From the NCBI GenBank assembly GCA_033964015.1, contig CM066923.1:24626168-24690167 (forward strand): a DNA stretch of 64,000 nt, written 5' to 3'. Numbering within the stretch: the stretch's first letter is position 1; the number at the start of each line of letters is the position of its first letter. Positions 50,301-62,300 of the stretch are shown in pieces. The position numbers were made by a program, and so were the translations under genes. The notes under the pieces are model-generated. The model did not search any database, was not told the DNA's origin, and saw only the letters and a list, made by a program, of their open reading frames with translations. This DNA comes from Scolanthus callimorphus. Taxonomy: Eukaryota; Cnidaria; Anthozoa; Actiniaria; Edwardsiidae.

Positions 50301-53300
50301 GTTTGATATATTAACCACCTTCTCGGTGTTTGGAAATCCTGATGAAACACGCAGTCTCGTGTTTGATATATTAACCACCCTCTCAGTGTTTGGAAATACT
50401 GATGAAACACGCTGTCTCGTGTTTGATATATTAACCACCTTCTCAGTGTTTAGAAATACTGATGAAACACGCTGTCTCGTGTTTGATATATTAACCACCT
50501 TCTCGGTCTTTGGAAATCCTGATGAAACACTCTGTCTCGTGTTTGATATATTAACCACCTGCTCGGTGTTTGGAAATCCTGATGAAACACGCTGTCTAGT
50601 GTTTGATATATTAACCACCTTCTCGGTCTTTGGAAATCCTGATGAAACACTCTGTCTCGTGTTTGATATATTAACCACCTTCTCAGTGTTTAGAAATCCT
50701 GATGAAACACGCTGTCTCGTGTTTGATATATTAACCACCTTCTCAGTGTTTAGAAATACTGATGAAACACGCTGTCTCGTGTTTGATATATTAACCACCT
50801 GCTCGGTGTTTGGAAATCCTGATGAAACACGCTGTCTCGTGTTTGATATATTAACCACCTTCTCAGTGTTTGGAAATCCTGATGAAACAAGGTGTCTCGT
50901 GTTTGATATATTAACCACCTTCTCGGTGTTGGAAATCCTGATGAAACACGCTGTCTCGTGTTTGATATATTAACCACCTTCTCGGTGTCTGGACTGATAC
51001 TGATGAAACACGCTGTCTCGTGTTTGATATATTAACCACCTTCTCGGTGTTTAGAAATACTGATGAAACACGCTGTCTCGTGTTTGATATATTAACCACC
51101 TTCTCGGTCTTTGGAAATCCTGATGAAACACTCTGTCTCGTGTTTGATATATTAACCACCTTCTCAGTGTTTAGAAATCCTGATGAAACACGCTGTCTCG
51201 TGTTTGATATATTAACCACCTTCTCGGTGTTTGGAAATCCTGATGAAACACGCAGTCTCGTGTTTGATATATTAACCACCTTCTCAGTGTTTAGAAATCC
51301 TGATGAAACACGCTGTCTTGTGTTTGATATATTAACCACCTTCTCAGTGTTTGGAAATCCTGATGAAACACGCTCTCTAGTGTTTGATATATTAACCACC
51401 TTCTCGGTCTTTGGAAATCCTGATGAAACACTCTGTCTCGTGTTTGATATATTTACCACCTTCTCAGTGTTTAGAAATACTGATGAAACACGCTGTCTCG
51501 TGTTTGATATATTAACCACCTTCTCGGTGTTTGGAAATCCTGATGAAACACGCTGTCTCGTGTTTGATATATTAACCACCTTCTCTGTGTTTGGAATCCT
51601 GATGAAACACGCTGTCTCGTGTTTGATATATTAACCACCTTCTCGGTGTTTGGAAATCCTGATGAAACACGCTGTCTCGTGTTTGATATATTAACCACCT
51701 TCTCGGTGTTTGGAAATCCTGATGAAACACGCAGTCTCGTGTTTGATATATTAACCACCTTCTCAGTGTTTAGAAATACTGATGAAACACGCTGTCTCGT
51801 GTTTGATATATTAACCACCTTCTCGGTCTTTGGAAATCCTGATGAAACACTCTGTCTCGTGTTTGATATATTAACCACCTGCTCGGTGTTTGGAAATCCT
51901 GATGAAACACGCTGTCTAGTGTTTGATATATTAACCACCTTCTCGGTCTTTGGAAATCCTGATGAAACACTCTGTCTCGTGTTTGATATATTAACCACCT
52001 TCTCAGTGTTTAGAAATCCTGATGAAACACGCTGTCTCGTGTTTGATATATTAACCACCTTCTCAGTGTTTAGAAATACTGATGAAACACGCTGTCTCGT
52101 GTTTGATATATTAACCACCTGCTCGGTTTTGGAAATCCTGATGAAACACGCTGTCTCGTGTTTGATATATTAACCACCTTCTCAGTGTTTGGAAATCCTG
52201 ATGAAACAAGGTGTCTCGTGTTTGATATATTAACCACCTTCTCGGTGTTTAGAAATACTGATGAAACACGCTGTCTCGTGTTTGATATATTAACCACCTT
52301 CTCAGTGTTTGGAAATCCTGATGAAACACGCTGTCTCGTGTTTGATATATTAACCACCTTCTCGGTGTTTGGAAATCCTGATGAAACACGCAGTCTCGTG
52401 TTTGATATATTAACCACCTTCTCAGTGTTTAGAAATCCTGATGAAACACGCTGTCTTGTGTTTGATATATTAACCACCTTCTCAGTGTTTGGAAATCCTG
52501 ATGAAACACGCTCTCTAGTGTTTGATATATTAACCACCTTCTCGGTCTTTGGAAATCCTGATGAAACACTCTGTCTCGTGTTTGATATATTAACCACCTT
52601 CTCAGTGTTTAGAAATACTGATGAAACACGCTGTCTCGTGTTTGATATATTAACCACCTTCTCGGTGTTTGGAAATCCTGATGAAACACGCTGTCTCGTG
52701 TTTGATATATTAACCACCTTCTCGGTGTTTGGAAATCCTGATGAAACACGCTGTCTAGTGTTTGATATATTAACCGCCTTCTCGGTGTTTTGAAATCCTG
52801 ATGAAACACTCTGTCTCGTGTTTGATATATTAACCACCTTCTCGGTGTTTGGAAATCCTGATGAAACACTCTGTCTCGTGTTTGATATATTAACCACCTT
52901 CTCAGTGTTTAGAAATACTGATGAAACACGCAGTCTCGTGTTTGATATATAACCACCTTCTCAGTGTTTGGAAATCCTGATGAAACACGCAGTCTCGTGT
53001 TTGATATATTAACCACCTTCTCAGTGTTTGGAAATCCTGATGAAACACGCTGTCTCGTGTTTGATATATTAACCACCTTCTCAGTGTTTGGAAATCCTGA
53101 TGAAACACGCTGTCTCGTGTTTGATATATTAACCACCTTCTCGGTGTTTGGAAATCCTGATGAAACACGCTGTCTCGTGTTTGATATATTAACCACCTTC
53201 TCTGTGTTTGGAATCCTGATGAAACACGCTGTCTCGTGTTTGATATATTAACCACCTTCTCGGTGTTTGGAAATCCTGATGAAACACGCAGTCTCGTGTT

Positions 53301-56300
53301 TGATATATTAACCACCTTCTCAGTGTTTAGAAATACTGATGAAACACGCTGTCTCGTGTTTGATATATTAACCACCTTCTCGGTCTTTGGAAATCCTGAT
53401 GAAACACTCTGTCTCGTGTTTGATATATTAACCACCTGCTCGGTGTTTGGAAATCCTGATGAAACACGCTGTCTAGTGTTTGATATATTAACCACCTTCT
53501 CGGTCTTTGGAAATCCTGATGAAACACTCTGTCTCGTGTTTGATATATTAACCACCTTCTCACTGTTTAGAAATCCTGATGAAACACGCTGTCTCGTGTT
53601 TGATATATTAACCACCTTCTCAGTGTTTAGAAATACTGATGAAACACGCTGTCTCGTGTTTGATATATTAACCACCTTCTCAGTGTTTGGAAATCCTGAT
53701 GAAACAAGGTGTCTCGTGTTTGATATATTAACCACCTTCTCGGTGTTTAGAAATACTGATGAAACACGCTGTCTCGTGTTTGATATATTAACCACCTTCT
53801 CGGTCTTTGGAAATCCTGATGAAACACTCTGTCTCGTGTTTGATATATTAACCACCTTCTCAGTGTTTAGAAATCCTGATGAAACACGCTGTCTCGTGTT
53901 TGATATATTAACCACCTTCTCGGTGTTTGGAAATCCTGATGAAACACGCAGTCTCGTGTTTGATATATTAACCACCTTCTCAGTGTTTAGAAATCCTGAT
54001 GAAACACGCTGTCTTGTGTTTGATATATTAACCACCTTCTCAGTGTTTGGAAATCCTGATGAAACACGCTGTCTCGTGTTTGATATATTAACCACCTTCT
54101 CGGTCTTTGGAAATCCTGATGAAACACTCTGTCTCGTGTTTGATATATTAACCACCTTCTCAGTGTTTAGAAATACTGATGAAACACGCTGTCTCGTGTT
54201 TGATATATTAACCACCTTCTCGGTGTTTGGAAATCCTGATGAAACACGCTGTCTCGTGTTGATATATTAACCACCTTCTCGGTGTTTGGAAATCCTGATG
54301 AAACACGCTGTCTAGTGTTTGATATATTAACCGCCTTCTCGGTGTTTGAAATCCTGATGAAACACTCTGTCTCGTGTTTGATATATTAACCACCTTCTCG
54401 GTGTTTGGAAATCCTGATGAAACACTCTGTCTCGTGTTTGATATATTAACCACCTTCTCAGTGTTTAGAAATACTGATGAAACACGCAGTCTCGTGTTTG
54501 ATATATTAACCACCTTCTCAGTGTTTGGAAATCGTGATGAAACACGCAGTCTCGTGTTTGATATATTAACCACCTTCTCAGTGTTTGGAAATCCTGATGA
54601 AACACGCTGTCTCGTGTTTGATATATTAACCACCTTCTCAGTGTTTGGAAATCCTGATGAAACACGCTGTCTCGTGTTTGATATATTAACCACCTTCTCA
54701 GTGTTTGGAAATCCTGATGAAACACGCTGTCTCGTGTTTGATATATTAACCACCTTCTCAGTGTTTGGAAATCCTGATGAAACACGCTGTCTCGTGTTTG
54801 ATATATTAACCACCTTCTCGGTGTTTGGAAATCCTGATGAAACACGCTGTCTCGTGTTTGATATATCAGCCACCTTCTCAGTGTTTAGAAATACTGATGA
54901 AACACGCTGTCTCGTGTTTGATATATTAACCACCTTCTCGGTGTTTGGAAATCCTGATGAAACACGCTGTCTCGTGTTTGATATATCAGCCACCTTCTCA
55001 GTGTTTAGAAATACTGATGAAACACGCTGTCTCGTGTTTGATATATTAACCACCTTCTCAGTGTTTGGAAATCCTGATGAAACACGCTGTCTCGTGTTTG
55101 ATATATTAACCACCTTCTCGGTGTTTGGAAATCCTGATGAAACACTCTGTCTCGTGTTTGATATATTAACCACCTTCTCAGTGTTTAGAAATACTGATGA
55201 AACACGCTGTCTCGTGTTTGATATATTAACCACCTTCTCGGTGTTGGAAATCCTGATGAAACACGCTGTCTCGTGTTTGATATATTAACCACCTTCTCAG
55301 TGTCTGGACTGATCCTGATGAAACACGCTGTCTCGTGTTTGATATATTAACCACCTTCTCGGTGTTTGGAAATCCTGATGAAACACGCTGTCTCGTGTTT
55401 GATATATCAACCACCTTCTCAGTGTTTAGAAATACTGATGAAACACGCTGTCTCGTGTTTGATATATTAACCACCTTCTCAGTGTTTGGAAATCCTGATG
55501 AAACACGCTGTCTAGTGTTTGATATATTAACCACCTTCTCGGTGTTTGGAAATCCTGATGAAACACACTGTCTCGTGTTTGATATATTAACCACCTTCTC
55601 AGTGTTTAGAAATACTGATGAAACACGCTGTCTCGTGTTTGATATATTAACCACCTTCTCGGTGTTTGGAAATCCTGATGAAACACACAGTCTCGTGTTT
55701 GATATATTAACCACCTTCTCGGTGTCTGGACTGATCCTGATGAAACACTCTGTCTCGTGTTTGATATATTAACCACCTTCTCAGTGTTTAGAAATCCTGA
55801 TGAAACACGCTGTCTCGTGTTTGATATATTAACCACCTTCTCAGTGTTTGGAAATCCTGATGAAACACGCTGTCTAGTGTTTGATATATTAACCACCTTC
55901 TCGGTCTTTGGAAATCCTGATGAAACACTCTGTCTCGTGTTTGATATATTAACCACCTTCTCAGTGTTTGGAAATACTGATGAAACACGCTGTCTCGTGT
56001 TTGATATATTAACCACCTTCTCGGTGTTTGGAAATCCTGATGAAACACGCTGTCTCGTGTTTGATATATCAACCACCTTCTCAGTGTTTAGAAATACTGA
56101 TGAAACACGCTGTCTCGTGTTTGATATATTAACCACCTTCTCAGTGTTTGGAAATCCTGATGAAACACGCTGTCTCGTGTTTGATATATTAACCACCTTC
56201 TCGGTGTTTAGAAATCCTGATGAAACACGCTGTCTCGTGTTTGATATATTAACCACCTTCTCGGTGTTTAGAAATACTGATGAAACACGCTGTCTCGTGT

Positions 56301-59300
56301 TTGATATATCAGCCACCTTCTCGGTGTTTGGAAATCCTGATGAAACACTCTGTCTCGTGTTTGATATATTAACCACCTTCTCGGTGTTTGGAAATACTGA
56401 TGAAACACGCAGTCTCGTGTTTGATATATTAACCACCTTCTCAGTGTTTGGAATCCTGATGAAACACACTGTCTCGTGTTTGATATATTAACCACCTTCT
56501 CAGTGTTTGGAAATCCTGATGAAACACGCTGTCTAGTGTTTGATATATTAACCACCTTCTTGGTGTTTTGAAATCCTGATGAAACACTCTGTCTCGTGTT
56601 TGATATATTAACCACCTTCTCGGTGTTTGGAAATCCTGATCAAACACGCTGTCTCGTGTTTGATATATTAACCACCTTCTCGGTGTTTGGAAATCCTGAT
56701 GAAACACGCTGTCTCGTGTTTGATATATTAACCACCTTCTCAGTGTTTGGAAATCCTGATCAAACACGCTGTCTCGTGTTTGATATATTAACCACCTTCT
56801 CGGCGTTTTGAAATCCTGATGAAACACTCTGTCTCGTGTTTGATATATTAACCACCTTCTCGGTGTTTGGATATCCTGATGAAACACGCTGTCTCGTGTT
56901 TGATATATTAACCACCTTCTCGGTGTTTGGAAATCCTGATGAAACACGCTGTCTCGTGTTTGATCAATTCACATGTTCCAAAATTTGGAAATCGCTCGCT
57001 TCCCCATCTGGAGAGCGTTCTCAGAGAGTGAGACACTGCGGAAATTCTAGTAGTCGTCTGAAAATCAGGCTACAGTAAATGGACTTTGACATTTAGGTAT
57101 GTTCTTGCAGGGAAATCTTTTAAAAAACTGTAGAATAATAATAATAATGAAGTATTATGCAAAGATCTGGAACTGAAACCAGGCAGCAAAGGTTCTGTTT
57201 GATTTCAAAATTGTATATTCTACTTCTTGGGAGAATTAAACTTTTTTTTCTGGAACATAGTGCAGGTATGTAAGTAATGGAAGATATAAACTTACTGTAC
57301 AAGCAGGGTTTATGGAAATAACCGGTTAAATCTCAAAGATGGGGTGTTTCAAGTTAAAGAGCCCTAGTCAGCCACTCCTTTGTTATTGTTTTCAGTCGAT
57401 ATCAGACAACGAATTACGTGTAGAAATCTTGAAATAGTCTTCCAAAAACAAAGTTGTATTATTCATTTATCGAATTCAATTGCAAATATTGCACTACATC
57501 CCCTAAATCAGCCGATGGAAATGGATGCTTTCTCTGTCTCGGTATGTTGCTAGGCTGACAAAATGGAGGCTTACAGAGGCTCTTTAAAATTTAGCTTGAG
57601 CATAAACCCTAGTCAGGTCGATGTACCTTTTTCTTTTGTTTCTTCTCGATGATCTTTTTCTCCTTGACAGATTCCTCTTCTGACTCACTTGATGATGATG
57701 AAGACTGGAAAATAAACCGAACATCTGTAACGGGCTCAGCTTAAGAATTGTTGAGAGAGTATTACATCGTCATCGATCGTGTAACCCCAAGAGGAGTTAC
57801 ACAGGGATTGCTACATTCAGCAACCAGTTCAAAGTGTCCTTTTCCAGCTGTACCAGGCCTTTAGAGCCATGAGGGGCGGCAGAGATTGGGCACTCATTAA
57901 CGATTACATGATTACAAGTAATACATGATTGCATTAAAGGAACAGTGTTATAAAACGAGTTCTGAATCATCATTTCATACAATACCAGTATGTCAAAACT
58001 CATTGAGATTCTATGAAATTCCAAGAATGTCTACCTTGAAATTATCCAATCAGTAACTCTCTCCTGTTTTCTCTTTTGCAGACACAGGTTTTCAGAGTGA
58101 CATGGTGCCATACAACACTAAAAATTATTTATTTATTGAGCGTCGTTAACATAACATACAATACGATTACAAATTATAAAATATATCTTAAGACAAATTA
58201 TATACCAATGGGAAGCGCCCTTGGTGATATAGCAGTCATTCTATCGGGCTGGCTTTTTTTTCACAGTACTGGCACCTTGCACCTCTCATCTGTGTTCTCT
58301 TAGCCTGCATAGAGGCTCTAAAAGGGAAAGGGAGGGAGTCAGGGCAAGCCAAAACTGGAAATAGCGCGGCCGCAAGGGGTTCTGCGCTATTTCTGGTTTT
58401 CGCTCGCCCCGACTTCCTCCCCTTCCCTTTTAGAGCCGCTACGCAGCAAGTGTTCTCTATGCTCACCTCTGTTTCAGATTCTTCAGAGCCCGACTCTGAT
58501 GATGCCGTCTCACTCTCTGATTCACTCACTTCTTCTTCCTCCACCTCACCAGCTCCTTCATCTGGTCAACAAGGAAGAAACAGCAACAAACTTACCATAC
58601 AAGCAAACAGACTGTGTTTTATGGAAACGTTTTCAAACAATCAAGCATATACAATTGCCCAAGAGATGTACATAATGAGACCCTATAAAAAAGTTGGTTC
58701 TATTTTTTAGGATTTAAAATCATCACTAGTGCTCCTCTGGTTTTCCGTGGTATGTCCTCTTTTATACCACGGAATGACGTAATAAAGTGGTCAAAATGTT
58801 GAGGAGTCATGAGGCGCAGTCACGTGGGTCCAAAGAACATTTTGACCACTTTATTACGTCATTTTGTGGTATATAAGATGACATACCACGGAAAATTAGG
58901 GGACATTTTGTTTTATACCATAAAAAGGCAAAAATAAAAACAGAAACAGCATGCACGCACAACCAAACAGTGTTTTCATTGGTTCTATTTAGCGCATGTG
59001 CTGATGATGGCATGTTCTGTGGTTTATTTTATGTACCCATGGCTAAGAGGCAATCAGAATTTGAGAAACGTGCCCATTGTGGTATAAAAGGATTACTTGT
59101 CAAAATGAAATGTCCCTGGGTCCATCCAGAAAAAAATAGATTCAAACAGAGTACATAGAGTAAGCTTACATTTGACACAAGGCAAGATTATTTTTCTGAA
59201 AAGACGAAAAAGTTTTTATGCTCAATAGCAATGTTTTTAGAATTGGTTTGGGACAATTTTTGATGCAACAAAAATCACTTGTATTGGCTAATTTAAGAGC

Positions 59301-62300
59301 AAAACATCTGCTGGTGCAAGCTAGTGGGAGCTTGCTGGGGGTGCTTGTACTGTTACTTAAGGGCCCAGCTTGAAATTACTACCATGGAACATGTAGCTAC
59401 AAACCTGCTCAGCATTTGTACTTTAAGTTTAGACATTGATAATGACAAGACTACTGTGTACAGTAGCTTTTTCTTTGCTACCTCTTAGGGGCAAATAAGA
59501 GCCACATAGGAGTGGATCCAGACTTTTGGAACAAGGGGTGCATGGGGGTCAGATTTGTCAGATTTGCTGGAATCTAGTTGTTACGACTGCATTTTGCCTG
59601 TTTCAAACCTTTTTGTATTGCAAAGGGGGTGCATTCCCACCCAAAAGCACCCCCTGGATCCACCACTGCCACACCCACTTTTGCTATCTCTTAGGGGTGA
59701 ATTTTATTTTCCCTGTCTTGCTCCCATTATTTGTATGGAGTGCCCCTCCTTGTGATGGGAGACAGGGTGAACTGTACCTTCAGACTCTGATTCTCCAAGC
59801 CCAACAAGTTCATCTCTATAGAAGTCAGCAGAGCCAATCAGATGTGGTAGTGGGCGATTGGAATATGGGTCCTGGAGAACAAGTCCACAACAATTAGGCA
59901 GAAAAGAATGAATATTTCACTATTATTCCTTGAGCCCGAATGTGCTCTGAGTCAATAGCCCATGAGATCGAAGGCCAAATGGGATGTTGACTCAGAGGGC
60001 AAGATAAATAATATTGTATTTTAGTCAAATCACAACTAGTAGGTACATTTTTATAGCCAAAAACCTTTTCTGGTCTGGTCATTTGCCATTTTCTGGCATT
60101 CAAATCCAACAGTTTCTGCTACTACTAGTAGACTAGTAGGCTAGTCGCCATTTTTGGGACTAGGTTGAAATTTTTATTTAGGGTTTGGTGAGCAAACATT
60201 TCAACTTAGTCCCCAAATGGTGCTAACCGTTCAAGTATGTAGTCACCATTGGTAACCCTATAATATAGTAACAATGTCTGGCCCTGCTGTTGTGTTCTCT
60301 TTAAGCTGCTTTTGGATGATAAGAAACTTTAAGAGAAGAACAGATAAAAGTGTCTGAGGAAGCTTTTGATAGGTAGGACACCACTGCCAATGATAAAGTA
60401 CAGTACCTTTGGTTCCAAGATGGGCTGAGGTTTAAACTTGGTCTGCACATCTCCATCCTCTTCCTCTTCAGAGTCTAATGGCAGAGAGGGCTCAGTGCAG
60501 TTACATGAAACAAGCCTATTAAAAGCTTTAAACTAATACCAGTTCATTTTCATTCAGAGTTTTTCAAGTATGCAAATAATATTTTATAACTCTACTTTAT
60601 TATATAAAGGCACTTGACTCAAAAAATCATATCCTGAAACTTTGATACCGGTAGGTCCCATGGTTACCCCCAGATACACTACAGCAACAACACAAATATC
60701 ATGCACAGGGTTTGTACGCTCAGAAATTGGAAAAACAATCCAGGAGTTTTAAGGAGCTGTTTCTGAATTTTTCAAGGAGTTTTCCAGGATAATTTTCAGC
60801 CTTGTCAGAACATTTTTCGAATTGTTTCAAGCTTGAAATGATTTTTAGAATGATTACATTTTTGATTTTGTGAATGATGAATTTCATTTCATTTCTCCAG
60901 GAGGTTTCCAGGACTTTGTTCGTAATTCCAGGAGTTTCAAGGACTTTCCAGGAGTACAATAAAAATCCAGAACTTTCTAGGTTTTCCTGGAGCCGTTTTC
61001 ATGCAGCCTATAAGCCCAAAGATGGGCTTATAGGGCCAAATCAGAAGCCCTACCATGTTCTGTATCAAGCTCCAAGGTAATAAATGCACTCTCCAGCACC
61101 CCAATGCCATGTCTAAGTGCTTCTGATATTCTCGGTATAACATCCTCCTCACGCTGTTCCTTTGTTTTTTCCTGAGAAGCAAACAAAAACAAACAATAAT
61201 GCTACAGCACAGTGAACATGTAGCTTGAGAGAGGGCCCAGGGGACTAGGACCTCCTGTGTTAAAGATACACAATGCAACAAACATGTAATAAAATCTCAA
61301 GATACAAAAATAGATTAAATAAGTAAAAATGTATGAGGTTTTGACAACTGCCATACAAAACCATAAATTAAATCAAATTGTGTTCCTGACAAGTTGAGGG
61401 CTGTGATAATAATAATAATTTCTTGGCATACGGTGAAGTTATTTATACCAAACTGTAGTGACGTACCTGAGAAGTGGCTTCTGCCTTTGGAGTATTGTCT
61501 GATTCTTGCTCTTTACTCTCATCTTCTTCATACACTCGCTATACAAAGTGTAACAGAAAAAAATCAATATCCTCCCCACAGAAAGGACATGCCCTCAACA
61601 GGGTTTGTATGCCTAGACAATTTCAGCAATCCAGGAATTGCAAGGAGATTTCTCAAACCTTTTCCAGGATATTCCCAGGAGTTTTTCATAAAATCAGAGT
61701 CACTTTTCAAATGATTTTGTTCCTCTTTAACTGATGCATGGTCAGCATGAACAAGTAGAGTATATACTTCAATGAAGCATATCTTTCTGATACTTCATGG
61801 GCTTTGATTTTACTATCCCTTGAGGTAATTTACTATCGCTTGAACAACAAAATATCTTTCCAAGGAGTTTTTAAGGAGTTTAGGGCAAATTTCCAGGATA
61901 TTCAAGGACTTTCCAGGATAGGAAATAAAAAAAGAATTTCCAGGAGTTTACAGGAGGCATACAAACCCTGCCTAAATGAATTATTTTTCTGGAGTTTTTC
62001 ACATTGTCTAGTAGTTGCAGGTGAGGAGTAATTCACAATTTTCAAGTGATTATTTATACTTACATTTTCTATAAATTGGCTGTTTGATAACATCAGAAAA
62101 TCATTTACAGTGTTTTGAACTTTACTATGTATTCCCTGAAAATGAACAAATACAAAACTAAATTTAGAATATTGATAGAAGCACATTATGTTACCCATGT
62201 TAGTTAATGGATGCCAAGTTTAAAATTTAAGAACTAAGACAGATTGTTTTAGTGAATCAAGCAAGGTGTGGCCAAAAATCAGGTTACTAGAAAGTACGAA

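Noticed and set aside
48712..56947. Repeat proteins of the [20 protein letters not shown] and [20 protein letters not shown] type in array B
   Set aside because: Three or more frames are open at the same place, one-base deletions shift them, and there is no start, splice or upstream coding context.
48338..56964. Hammerhead-ribozyme-like core in the 60-bp unit (CTGATGA followed by a 6-bp stem)
   Set aside because: CCTGATGA then AACACG..CGTGTT looks like the first half of a hammerhead core, but the required GAAA after stem II is replaced by TGATAT in essentially all units, so self-cleavage is not supported.
58370..58380. Cloning-vector remnants suggested by GCGGCCGC sites and a CAT6 run at 62522
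   Set aside because: Each site lies in a natural context (a palindromic MITE and an intronic repeat) and no flanking vector sequence is seen.
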